From: Plumapathes pennacea
Taxonomy: Eukaryota > Cnidaria > Anthozoa > Antipatharia > Myriopathidae
Length of the DNA stretch: 64,000 nucleotides
Assembly: GCA_964036295.1 (NCBI GenBank)
Contig: OZ038466.1
Span: 17,186,597 to 17,250,596 of the forward strand
Direction: 5' to 3'
How positions within the stretch are numbered: the stretch's first letter is position 1; each line of letters begins with the position of its first letter. Positions 47,794 to 61,300 of the stretch are shown piece after piece. The notes beneath the pieces are model-generated. The model had not been told where the DNA came from. It did no database searches and worked only from the letters and a program-made list of their open reading frames with translations. The position numbers were made by a program, and so were the translations under genes.

Positions 47794-48721
47794 GGGTGTT
47801 ACTAAAACGCGAAACAGCGAAACAACGAAACAACGAAACAGCGAAACAACGAAACAGCTAATTATTAACTAAAATTAACGGTAATAACTAATACCGAGAT
47901 TATTACAGGGAAACAACTAAAATTTACTGCAATAGCTAATACCTATATACGAAGGATGATTATTGACCTATTGCTCAAATAAACAAGCCCGTTGTCATGT
48001 TGCGTCAAGTTGGCATGAATCCGTTCTTGAGCACCGGTATTTCCGGTATTTCCGGAGTGTTGTAACGCGCTATTTTTTTTAAAGGTAACAGCATCAAAGA
48101 ACAGATTTCGAATCACACACACTGAATACTCTAATGGTAAAATAGCTTAAACTTTTGACGAACACTAGAATGAAGGGACTATATTTAATTGAGCCATTTC
48201 CAAGTGGGATCATACCATCACGCCCCACAGTGACACTATCTGAAATCACCAACGGTTGCGGTTCCGTGGGCTAGGGGTTTCCGTACGCCGTGGCCAAGAA
48301 TGTTCAAATCCCTTAGTTTCACGACAAGATCCCAGATGGATTTGACTCATACAACAATACCTGGGGCTGGATTGAGTTTCTCTGGAGCCATTTTATCATT
48401 AGAGTATTCTGTTCTTTGATGCTGATTTAACTAAAAAGAATGAATGCGTTACAACACTCCGGAAATACCGGAAATACCAGAGCTCAAAGACAGATGACAA
48501 CGGGCTTGTTTATTTGACCAATAGGTTCAATAATCATCCGTCATATATAGGTATTTATAGTTATTGCAGTAAATTTTAGTTAAGAATTCGTTGTTCCCCG
48601 TAATAATCTCGGTATTAGTTATTACCGTTAATTTTAGTTAATAATTAGCTGTTTTCGCTGTTTCGCTGTTTCGTTGTTTCGTTGTTTCGTTGTTTCGCTG
48701 TTTCGCGTTCTAGTAACACCC
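47794..48721. mobile_element. Foldback (Mutator-like) element, 928 bp, 9-bp target duplication
   Basis: Terminal GGGTGTTACTA and TAGTAACACCC with a perfect 9-bp duplication TATATTGGC at 47785-47793 and 48722-48730. The arms pair over at least 300 bases (for example ACTAAAATTAACGGTAATAA, CCGGTATTTCCGG and GCATCAAAGAACAG with their inverses). Near the ends (CGAAACAG)n/(CGAAACAA)n repeats are present. Long arms and a 9-bp duplication fit Mutator-type non-autonomous elements. Confidence 0.85.
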
Positions 48722-48730
48722 TATATTGGC

Positions 48731-49363
48731 TTAATTGAAGTACTCAGGACCAGGGGTCATTATTTCCCATATTTTTCCAATAATTTCCATCAAAAAAGAC
48801 ATACCAACTTAGGCAACTTATCCTTATCCCTATAATCCTTCAGAGATAATCCAGTTGGTAGACCTAATTTTTTTCTTTCATTAGTTTAAGGCGACTTAAG
48901 ACATTCCAGGAGATTCTGTTCATTGCGACTCTAAAAAGAACAATACGAAAAATAGTCCAGGGTCCAAAAGGCCAGTCCAGTCCAGTAGTTTAGGCCATGT
49001 TAGCCTGTGCCGCTGGAACCCTGGTTAGCGCCAAAATATAGAAAGCAGCTGCGGCTGTGTCAATGTATACTATAAACAATAAACTTTGTTTGACGAGGAA
49101 TAATATGCACGGGTAATTGTCCGAGGATATTGTCTGTTTCGAGAAGCGAATTGTGAGCTTTGAGGAACAGATAGGGTCGATTTTTTAAACAAGGTCCGCG
49201 GTTAAGAAAGACCTAATCTAAACAAAGTTCAAACAATAGCTATGCTTATCGGACCACGGCTAAACGTGATCTTTCTATTTTAGTTCAGTAAACAGATGCG
49301 TATCGCCGATAGCAACCAGGTAAACCCATTCCATGAAAACGCCCCGTGTCCGCAGCCACAACA
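48731..49363. other. 5' flank of GTPase copy C
   Basis: No element or TATA box recognised; nothing alignable to the 5' flank of copy B. Confidence 0.5.
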
Positions 49364-52300
49364 ATGTCGTCTTCGGCCCGGTTTTCAGACTTCATCAGTC
49401 GAATTAGGGAAGACAAGAAAACCGTCGCAGAGCTGAAGACAGAGCTCGAGAATCTTTCCTCGCATTATGATGAATTTAAGCAATATTTCTACAAAGCTGG
49501 ATGCAGTTCGGAGAAACTGGTCGATAAATTTCGAAGTGTGTCCCATGACATCGGTGTCCTTCGTAAGAAAACGGGTCAACTTGCCGCAAAAGCTACTGAG
49601 AAGCTTCAGATTGCTTTTATTGGCCACACTAGCTCAGGAAAGACAACCTTGATTAATGCTTTGCTTGGACAAGTGATCTTGCCCGTCCATTGCAGCGATA
49701 CCACCTTTTGCAGTGTGGCGATTTCCGGTACAGACGAAAAAGAATGGAGCGCCACCGTGCAAGGTACCGACCAGAAACTCGAAGAGGAAAGCCTTCAACA
49801 GATACTGCACCAATTCAGTGCGAATCATGAGGATTTCATGAACAAGTACAAGCTGACTGCTGCCAGCGTCATAGAACTGAAATGGCCGTCTCAAGAATGT
49901 AAAGCTTTGGCCGATCACGTAATCATGTATGACACTCCAGGAATTGGTGAATCCGACGGCGTAGACGATGCCGTAGCAAAGCTGCTGAGATCGGTGGATG
50001 TGGCGGTAGCTGTGATGGATATTCACAGCCCAGGACTAAAATCAGTAAGTACCGTTTATACTAGAAATACAAAGAGGTTATTACACGGGAAGGAGTGCAA
50101 TACGGCGAAGTATTTTTACGAGTCGGTTTTATTTTTTCGAGCCTGTTTCAGGCGAGAAAAAATAAAACTGACGAGTAAAAATACAGCCGTATTGCACGAC
50201 TTTTCGTGTAATAAATTGTTTATTACACGACAAACGAAGCAGGGCAAACATTCTCGCCGCGCGCAAAATGGAACAAAAAAGTGGCGCGTCCGTAAACTGC
50301 TTGCGAAAACCGATCACGTAAGCTAATAAACCAGTTGATCTGGTTCCTGACGAGTGCAATACGCTCCCATCTTTGCACTCGTTTTGGCCCGTATTTGCAC
50401 TCGAAAATGTGAAGTCGTGTAATAAGATATTTTACAATAACACGTCAGTTTCTCGCTTTGTGATTGGCTAATTTTCATTATCAATAAGAGGACAGACACA
50501 TAAAATTGAATTCAGCTTCAATTTTACCTCAGCGGTACTTTTTTTTTGCGTTGAAAAAAGAGTCGATTGCGTGACGCCGTACGTATTTCCCACGGTCGGC
50601 GAGTCAAATTAATTCATACAGTGCCAAGCACGTTCTCAAAATTTAATACTTAAACTTTGAAGTTGGTCGGGCCGTAGTACGAGAAAAGAGGAACACTGAT
50701 TTTCCAATTTTGAATTCATAGGCAGTACAATTAAATAGGCTTCCTGTGCGATTTTTTTTTACTCTGGACTGCATGCACTAGACTCAGGCATGCATATTTA
50801 ATGAGCTCGAATTGTTTTGTATGCCGCTCAAAACAGCATGATTTCTCGGGTGATCATCACTCAATCATTTGACAAAGACGCGTTTAAATTCAAAGCACTG
50901 AACATCTATATTACTTATAAAATATGATATTACACTCTAAAATTACATTAGAATTACATTTGAGCGACCGAACATACGCAAAACACGCAAACCCGGTAAT
51001 TTGATCAGGGTCTCAGTTTTATAGTTTACCCCCACCAAAACTATAAAACTAAGACCCCCCTCCAAATCAACTCTATACTTCGCAAATGATGTTGAATACG
51101 CTCTAAAATTACATTAGAATTACATTTGAGCGACCGAACATACGCAAAACACGCAAACCCGGTAATTTGATCAGGGTCTTAGTTTTATAGTTTACCCCCA
51201 CCAAAACTATAAAACTAAGACCCCCCTCCAAATCAACTCTATACTTCGTAAATGATGTTGAATACGCTCTAAAATTACACTAGAATTACATTTGAGCGAC
51301 CGAACACACTCAAAACACGCAAACCCGGTAAATTTATCAGGGTCTTAGTTTTATAGTTTACCCCCACCAAAACTATAAAACTAAGACCCCCCTCCAAATC
51401 AACTCTAGACTTCGCAAATGAAGTTAAATACGCCCTAAAATTGCATTTGAGTTACATTTGAGCGACCGAACATACGCAAAACACGCAAACTGTAAACAAC
51501 AAACGAATATGATGTGTGCCGTAACTCCTGAAATGAGCGCCGCGGGCAGACATGGGGCGCTTATTCGAAGGGGGCGCTTATTTAATTTTTCAAAAATCGT
51601 GGTCAGATTTATTTTGTAATGCCACAACAACATAATGTAAGCCGTTCGTATACTGTTCTTATCGCGACACATTTTGTAAAATTCCGCACACGCCGGGGAT
51701 ACCCGATACGTCACACAAATGTCAAATCGCTTGATTGAGTACAGATTTGCATAAGTCGATATTCTCGAGAGGTAAATATTTCGAGTCTTTTTTGTATGGG
51801 TCTTAGTTTTATAGGTCTTAGGTCTTAGGTCTTAGTTTTATAGACACCCATGATTTCTCCCAAAATCAAAGCAAAACTTGAACGGTTTACTTCAAATTAT
51901 ACACGGGCTTCAGACCCAGTCATACTTCAAAGGGCTTGTGAACGATTCGCGCTGCAATTACCGCGTGTCTGATTACAGCATTTGTTACGGTTTCAGTCTT
52001 GAAAGAAAAAATAAGACATCTGACTAAATCATTCAAGACTCCAAGTTCCGATTGCTCTTAGCGAATACGGTAGCCGAAACTGGCAACAGAAGCGTATTAA
52101 AACAATACTTGAAGGAAATGATCAGCATACAGATTTTAATACATTCTTGAAGTGATCGAGCTACGAGATACGGGATAGAATATATTTGTCACGGTGATTG
52201 TTCGATTTCCACTGACTGACCTTTGTTGCTTGTCCTTTCTGAATAAGTATCTGAGTTTAACACAAAACGGCGTCTGAAGCTCCCGATTTGCTTTCAAGCG

Positions 52301-55300
52301 CTGTTCCCTTTGCGGAGCCGTTTCTTCGGCACGCTTCCATTCATGATGTTTGTCGTCTTTTGGCGATGTTGGATCGTCTCACGATTTCGCCTTGCCCGTG
52401 TCTGTTCCCTTCTCTTTTGAAGACGAGCTTCGCGAGACCGTTCTGTTTCAAGAAAAATATTTGTCTCATGCCAGTCTGGTCTTATAGTTCAGACAACGTG
52501 CACATGCAGTCAGATACGTTTTCAAGTTTTCGTGACCGGACTAAACTCCAAAAATTCGCTGAGGGGTGACAACGTTCTGCGCGCAACTACAGAATACATC
52601 CGAGATTAGAATTGTGACTCAGGATTTCTTTTGACTGCTCCAAAACAGTGAAAAATGATGAAAATATAAAACAATATATTTATTGCTCGTGGCCGACGAG
52701 CTTAGGATTGCAAAGCGTGTCTTCATCGTTGACCATATTTTATTGATCGTGAAAATATAAAAAGCTTGCTCATTGTTCTTGTTTATGCTATGGGCCAGTG
52801 ATTTTTACATGACTCCACTGAATAAAGGCTGGTTCACACAAGTAAAGCAAGCGCAAGCGCAAACACAAACGTAAGCGCAAGCGACCGGTTCACACGATAA
52901 AATTTGTGAAGCAAGCGCAAACGCAGGCGCAAGAGAATGGAAAAGTTTTCATTCTCTTGCGCTTGCTTTACCGTGTGAACCAGCCTCTTCTTAGCAGAAT
53001 TAGTAGAACTTAATTACTTAGTCAGACGACTTCTTTTTTCTTTCAAGATTTAATAGCTGGTCTATTCGATAAATGTGCAGCGATTTAAGCCGGCGGCGAT
53101 TTATACAATGAAATCCGTTGAAAAGCCGTTTGATGTATGACTAGATTTTAGCGCCGCAGAAGCTAGCAAGGTATGATCCGTGTACTTTGAAGTAAGCCCT
53201 TCAGGTTTTGCTTTAATTTTGGGAGAATTTTAATCTGTTTTGAGGTTCACAAACCCCGGTCACAAACAAAACAAATTGAATTAGCCGTTGAAGCTCATTA
53301 AATATGCGCGCCATATTATTTTAAAAGACACATGCGCAACTCATGACCGAGTCCCTTTAAACGCGGGGGCGCGCTATAAAAGGGGACCCCCCACGGGGAA
53401 TTTTTTTTGATATTAAATTCAAAATGGCGTAATGAAGAAACCAAGCAAGAAGCCTCTCGCTTTTCTCGGCACGACCGTAACTGTCAGCTAAATAAACGGT
53501 TTTACACAGCAACACTTACGTTTACAAGTCGCCAATTGTGCGTTTTCTTTTCGTGTTTGTCAGCAGTAGGCAGAGCAACAGATTCAGCGTGGCGGCCTAT
53601 TTTTAAATCGCGCGCCGTTCCCTTCAGTAATTTTGGTTTTTGACCGACCGAAGGGAACATTTCTTGTTTCTTGTGGCACTGTAACGGCCTGTAAACAAGG
53701 CCTTTCTTGGTATACTATTTGAGGACAGCAATTTAGTGTTTATGAATAATTCCAAACCAAATAAATTGCAATTACAAAATGCAAATCATTTCATGGTTCG
53801 GTCAGTCCAATATTGACTCAATTCATACTCAAATGAGGATGGAACTTCGATAGTAGCGTCAAATTAAAAGTTCGGGGTTTGTAATAACAATAAACCTCAG
53901 TCTGGAGGACTGGCTAAACCATACTCACTCGGATGCGAGTCATGGTCACGGAGAAACTCCAGAATATTGACAAGGAGAACGTGAAGATAAACCCAAATGA
54001 CGGATAATATAAGCGCTTTCGCAAAACGCGCACACAGCTTTATTTTAATACAGTATTAATGGCAAGTAAGATTCTATATTGTATGACGTTGTTTATTCTG
54101 ACCAACAAAATAACATTTGTTGTTTAGTTTCCTCTCATTTGTTCATCAGGTAGGAGCCATTTCGAACAGCGACCGCCATCTTGCCGGTCAATTAATATAT
54201 TCATTAAAATCTTCCTTAGGAAGAGCCTTTTATAGTCCGCCCCCGCGTTTAAGCTCGACTCTTCGTTTTATGCCACTGGACCAGTCGAATAAAACGACAC
54301 ACGCACGACACCGGTTCACACGTCGAGTTTTTCATATGGCAAATCTAATGAACAGTGCGTACGACATTTTACCCCTGCGACGTGTGTCGCATGGATTCAG
54401 ACTGATTTGAATTCGTGCGACACGTCGCGGAGATATGTCGCACAACATGTTGCACAAAAACATGCATGCCACACGAGGCGTATTGCCGCGGGAAAACGGT
54501 TGCAAGGACATATTGCGGGGACGTGTCGCCTCGTGTAACAGCCCTTTAGAACGATATGGAGGACGTGTATGTACCTAAAGAGTCACGCTCAGGGAAAAAT
54601 CAGAAGAAAACATTTATGCACAAGACAATGAAAAATTTTTGTGGTCAGGGAAAGGTCAGGGAATTCTTTTCATCTGCGTGAGTGGCAACCCTGCACGCTA
54701 CCTTGATTTTTTTCAAGAGGCTCGCACTGTTATTTAACAGTTTGTAGCTGCACCGCCTCAAGCCAAACGGACGCCTGATAAAACACAAGTGCGCCCCGGC
54801 CAAGTAGTTGTATAGCCAACCTCAATAGACTCAACTTAAGGTAACTTTTATGGTGTCCCGGTTTTCATGGCAGCCACTTTGTTGAGCGATGTATTTACAG
54901 AAAAATAGAACAATTGCATAATACCATAACATTATAGACTGATAATTTTCTGCTTCAAAGGTCCAAGATGTAGTAAAGGGTGCAAACTGCAACTACACTT
55001 TGGCTGCCTTCACGAAGTGGGACACATATACCAAGCGATCTAAAGCTGGTGAACAAGTGAAAGTGGTGGATGATGAGGAAGTTAAACGTATCAAAACAAG
55101 GAAGTTTCTAAACGCCGTTGATGATAGAGGAGAAGCATTTTTTGTGGATGCCAAAAGCCATGTCGATGCAGTAAGTAAATTTAATTTTAAACAATTATGA
55201 AATAATGTCATGTGCATGGAGTACTGGCCCCGAGAGCCCTGCGATGGTACATCTGCAACTATAAAATATCCCGCCATAGCAAGACTGTTCTGTCAGCCAA

Positions 55301-58300
55301 GAAAAACGTAATTAGAATAGTGACACCGATATATGTTTTTTACAATTAGAAGCCATTATTGCTCCAGCTACGTGTGTTGCTTTTTTATAATATTTTATAA
55401 TTAACTCTTTATGGCCGGGGTATTCTACAATGGCCAGGCATTCTCTACTTTAGCCTTCAGAAAGCGAGAGCACTTCGATCCGGTCATGTTTTATCTTCTA
55501 CAGTGCGCGAACAAACATAGAGAGAAAATATCAATCCATTTCCATGTGACTTTTAGTGAATGTGCAAATATGATGTTTCACAAAACACGATTCCGAATGA
55601 CAAACCCTGTCAGGAAAGGCTATCTTGCAAGAACGCGCGCACTTTGAAACAACTGTAAACATTGCTGTCACCTGTGTTCAGACTGCCTCTCCCCTTCTCT
55701 TCCAAGGGGTTTTCGAAAATATATTCGGCAAATTTTTTTTGAGGTTCGGGAAAAAAATTATGGAAGTGCGTGAAAAAAAAAAGTGATCTTGTAGTATGAC
55801 CCGCTTGTACCTTTTCTTGGAAAAATGCCATCTTGAATGACGTCATTGACCCCAGCAGAGCTTTTAATGCGCCATAACCGCTATTGAATAACCGTACTTT
55901 GTAGATTTTACACCAGCCGGCCACGCAATGAAAGTTATATATTTCTTTTAGAGCCGTTTTCGCATGACTGTCGAAACTGATCGTGTGATTGCTTTAGTTT
56001 TGCGTTTGCTACGCTTTTCAATTGGTACTAACAAGTTTTGGCCAATCAAGAGCAAAAGCAAAATGGTTGCGATATTCTCACCCAAGAAAGCAAGTGCCGA
56101 TGGCGTGTTCTTGCGCTGCTGATTGGATAGTAAAACCAAGCGCAATTACTTGGTTTTGGTTTTGGTTCTGCTTGCACTTCTAATTGATCGGGTGTGTTTT
56201 TGCTCGCCTCATTGATTGGCTCTATGATTGCTTTGGTTCCGTTTAGACAGTCACCCGAAAAGCGCTCTATAAGATAATTAGTAAAGTAAAACACATCACG
56301 TATAACGTCAGCGTGTAATATACACTCATAGTGTCATAGTTATTTTATAAAACGTTATAAAATAAGTGCTTTGACAGTTTTGTTTTGACAATATAAATGT
56401 AAGCATGGCTCGTTTGGGGCTGTGATACTTTAATAATTTAATATTGTTTTCTTGTCGATTTTTAGATTGACGGCAGCGAAATATTGGAAGGAGCATCCAA
56501 TTTCCGAGACTTTGAAAGTCATATGGTGACGCAAGCTAATTGCAAGTTGAAGTCTGAAAGGCTTCACGAGGATTTGCTTTCAGTTATAACTGAAAGCAAG
56601 AAGGTTGCGCATTCTTTGGATGGGGTAATAAAAATGAAGCAGAAACAGCAGAAGGATCGTATTATTAAAGAGCTAAACCAGGTTGAAGCGTTGGATAGAA
56701 AGTTAGGTGAGGCTTTAGGTAAAGCGAAGGAGGAACTCCGCCAAAGCCTGGAAAACGTTGAGATAGAAAAAGTGACGAATCGTATCGATGAATACTTGAA
56801 GATTGGTTTGTCTGACGAGGAGATTGTCAAAAAATGCCAGCAGGAACTCAATATGATACATGAGGAGAGCTTCGCGAATGACACAAGTAATATCATCAAA
56901 TGTGCCAAAGATATTGATCTGACAGTGGACGAAGATTCATTCAAAATTAGTACCCCTACCCCCTGGAAACCAGATGACTTTAAGATTAACGACAGCTACG
57001 AGTACAAGTGGTACACAGATCCTCATTACTGGCTGACGAATCCACTCACATGGGGAGCATGTGCAGGTACTGTGGCAGAGGTGGCGGTAGCAGCGCTTTT
57101 TCCCCCAGTACTTCCTGCAGCCTGTTTAGGTAATTTCTTTTTTGTTTAATCATCACCTAGATAGTAAAAACTACCCTACCTAATATACCAGGAGAGCATT
57201 ATGTATGCACGGGTCTTTTTTCGTATTTTTATGTTATGTTTTACGACTTAAACAAGATGTACACGCGTAAGAGAAAGGATTTGTCAATAGTTAAAACTTT
57301 CATCATTCATAATACAAAAAGTATGTCCCTGTACTGAACAATTAACTGCACTGAATGTTTTTCTAAACACGGTATCTCTTTGCGTGTATCTATATAATAA
57401 GTTTGTGTGCGTGTGCGTGTGTCCGTCTGTAAAAACGGACTCTTTCCCAGGCTTCCGCATAAAACAAACAGGAAAAAAAACAAACAAAACAAAATCAAAC
57501 GCAGGGAAGAGCTCCATATTTTACCATCTCGATAAGCATTCTGATAGCAATCGAAAATGAGTTTTGAATTTAAAGAGAATGGGAAGTTGTCGAGAATATT
57601 GCACAGTGTAACAGGGCCTTCAGCGTGAAACTATGAGCCACGTAATTGAAGCAGAAACTGCTAAAGAAAATTTGAGAACCCCATGATCGTATTTCAGAAT
57701 ATAGCGTCAACACAAGCACAAAGGTCTTGATCAGCACAAGAAAAAAGGATTAGCAGAGATAATCAACGGAGTTCCAGTCAACTACGCGGTAGCGCCCGTA
57801 CCTGGCCAGAATGCAAGAACTGTGGCGGTCATCATGCATCCCGCCAGTGTCCCGCATATGGGCAAGCATGCAGGAAGTGTGGAAAAAAAAAAAAAAAAAA
57901 AAAAAAAAGACACCAGCAACCTGTTGTCGCCGAATGACTGCCGTCGCGCCACTGGAGACCGATGGCTGGTTAGCGTGCAGCTACACACAAGCTCCAACGA
58001 TATACCCTCAGCCTGAGGTCTTTATCAACGATGTTTATAGTCCTACAGAACTGCTACAAAAGTAGTTTGAACCAAATATTAACGTCAACAAACCGTGCTC
58101 TAGGCTTAGGAGCCGAGCCTTTAGTTTAGTCATGTGACCGTCTCGTCACACAAGTAAATGCATCAAGACGTACATCGATCGCGCGACGCTACAAAATACT
58201 GGGTTCCACAACGACTCCCATGTAGCACTGTGTCTGTGGAAACATGGTGGAGTTCTACATCACCACGAGGACGACCTTGCATCGTTGTTGTCATTCAAGA

Positions 58301-61300
58301 CATGCCTAGAACTTGGTTTTGTCACAATCGTCGACTCGGACAACGGCAAGGAAGGAACTGGACTACCAGTTGCAGCCAGCGGACTCGCGGGATATTTACC
58401 TGGAGAGTTCCATATATTAACTGATGACTGTGGCCCCAAGTTACGCACATGTATAGACCCATCTGACTTGAAAAAAGTTATTCGGCGAGAGCATTACCAG
58501 ATGCCGAAAATAGAAGAAGTTGTCACCAGTATCGCAAATGAAATTCAAGGTAGTTGACGAGAAGGACGGTTTTTGGCAGAAACGACTTTGACACAGAGTC
58601 AAGCTACAAAACCCCTTCCAACACGTCCTTCGGAGAGGATGCCATTTGGCATTAGCTCAGCGCCTGAAGTTTGGCAACGCACCATGCATGAGTTTGTGGA
58701 AGATCTGGAAGGCGAAGAGGTCATAGCAGATGATTTCCTTATCTCCACATTAGGGGGCTTGGGTGGGGGGAGGTAGATCGAGCGCTGTAGGCGCGAGCCG
58801 GTAGGGGGGTTCGGGGGTATACTCCCCTGAAAATTTAGAAATCTAGATTCCCTGCATTTTCAGGGTATTTTTGAACAAATATAGTGCAAACCAACGCTAT
58901 GAAAACCACACTTTTTGCGCTAATCAATGCACAGATGCCGGAAACAGGGTGCCGTAGCGGTCGCGATAAAATGTAAAATTCTAGGTTCTCTGAGATGCTG
59001 TTTCCTGCATTCTGAGAGCATGTGTAACCAAAAATTTAATGCATCAAAAGACAGATTTTATATATTTTTACAGACGTTATGAAAAATCCCAGACGAAAAG
59101 AGGGGGGTGAAACCAGATCTTGACAGGGTACAGGCCATATTACCTCGCAGCGCTAAAGCGAATCCTGGGAATGGTGACATGCAGCACCTTTCGAAGTTTA
59201 TGCCTGGCCTATCTGACATGACTGAACCACTCAGACGCCTTGAAGACGAGAAGGTCCCCGAGGCTGAGAAATATTATCAAGAAGTTCCTAAGAGAAGCAC
59301 CAGTGCTCAGTACTATTGTATGACGTGAGCAAGGCTGAGTACGGTCGCACTCGTAACTTTAACGACATTAATATCGATGTTAGCATCATTTAAAGTGCAA
59401 ACAGTGCCTGTCACCAGAAATATATGTCAGCATGCTGCTACCAAAAATTGAAGGAGCCATCGTATTGCTCTCGATGCTGAGTTATTATCGACTAAACGTC
59501 CTAGAATGACCCGGCCCTTAGGAAGGACATGCTTAACCAGATCCTCAGCAGCCACATGGGACTTGGAGGCTGCGTCCGCTATACACGTGGAAGTCTGTAC
59601 TGGTCTCGGATGAACACTGAGATGAGCACTGAAACAAAAGACTTTGTTTCACGCTGCAACATATGCCAAACGTACAGACCAGTACAAACACGTGAGGAGC
59701 TGCAACCACACGAGCTGACCACACGACCGTGGGATAAAATAGCAGCAGGTCTGTTTGAATTCGTTCCCCAGACGTTCCTGATCATGGTGGACTACAGGTC
59801 CAGCTACTTCAAGGTGGCTGAGATCCACTAGAAGGCAGTGATCTTGCGGTTCAAGCTTACGTTTGCCCGTCGTGGTGTTCCTGACGTGCTGGTCACCAGC
59901 AAGGGTCCTGAATTTGCCAATTTCCAAAGCTTTGCAACAATGAAGGTGGAAGTTTGAGTTCAAACCCACGGTATCTTCAAGCAAATGGGAAGGCCGTGAA
60001 CACGCAAGACACTTCTCAAGAAGACAAGAAGGACGCACTACTTGCGATCCTTGCGTGGCGCAATACACCGTCTAAAAAATTCAGCATCTTCCCTGTGCAG
60101 TAATTGATGGGTCGGCAAACTCGCACCCTATTGCCTCTAACAAGCGAGCAAAGCATTCCACAAGACACTGCGACGAGGCTAGCCATGTAAAAGAAAGCGC
60201 AAGCAACGCAGTACAACAGAGGCACAAAGAACCTGGTGCCCTGAAAGCAGGTCAGACCGTGGCTTCCTGGAAACCGTTACTGCACGCTTTGGCACTGCGT
60301 TCAGCCCCTTGGCAATCGCTCGTAAGAAATGAAATAGCACGGCCGCCGCTACCGCCGGAACCGTCGTTAACTGCTGTTAACGGCTAAGCCACCGCCCCCC
60401 GTTGTACCAGACATTGAGGGTGAAACGGAATCAATACACAGCCAGGAAACCTGAGCACCACTCCGTGAGTTTGACGAGTCTGGAAGCAGCACAGATTTGG
60501 ATACAGCTCCTGTAGAAAATCCAGGAGTAGACTCTGTCCCGACCCTGCGACGATTCGCTTGCACCAGACGCGCTCCCGCCTGGTTGAGCTGAAATAACGC
60601 TCTCCGTTCATCATCGATTACTGTATTATATTGTACGTATTGATCAATACTTATCCACATTCTGTTTCAACAGGCTATGCGTGATATGTCTTTTTTTAAG
60701 CACGATTAGCATGTTATACTTTATAGAACAGATAAGTCAGCTGTGTCAGTCAGACCCGTTGCGACCAAGAAGTATGTGTAAGCCTACACACTAATGGGGT
60801 CGGCGAACAGATTGGCCGAATATATTATACTTACTTCAAAGTCAAAGCTGCAAGTCTATATACATTTGAAACGTATATTTACCACTGGCGAACGTGTTCT
60901 GTCGAGCGAGCGGTTGAGAATCAACACCATTTGTCTATCTGCTGCGCTCGTTTATCGGCCGAGCTGGAAAGCTACTGTGACCTAGAAATCCAAGAAATTG
61001 TGAACACGATTAGGTCCTGAAGATTCACGGTGACTCCAGTCTTTATGTCGGTGTGGTGAAGACATAGCAAACAGGTTGATTTCAGCGTTTCCTTGACTGA
61101 ATTCTCCACTTAGGAGACGATCCAAGGTCAAAATTCGTGGTGAACACTTGGGAAACCCCCAGTATAAGTGGATTTGAGTTTATACATTTAGCCTTCTTTG
61201 AGCAGCACTCGAGCGAGATTTGTTTTGTGTTTTTCGCTCGACGTCCTTCATGTGAATTGCTTGAAGACTGCTCCTACGCGGGAGGCGGGAAATGTGATAA

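Larger units (their letters stand above)
50045..54960 (+). other. Intron 1 of GTPase copy C (4.9 kb)
   Basis: GTAAGT donor, TTCAAAG acceptor. Holds the MITE 50078-50425, the 166-bp array 50930-51485, the small MITE 52827-52986 and the inverted-repeat promoter-like element 53350-54260. Frames such as 52288-52569 have no domain. Confidence 0.65.

Noticed and set aside
50930..51485. Second CRISPR-like array
   Set aside because: The whole 166-bp period is conserved, including what would be spacers.
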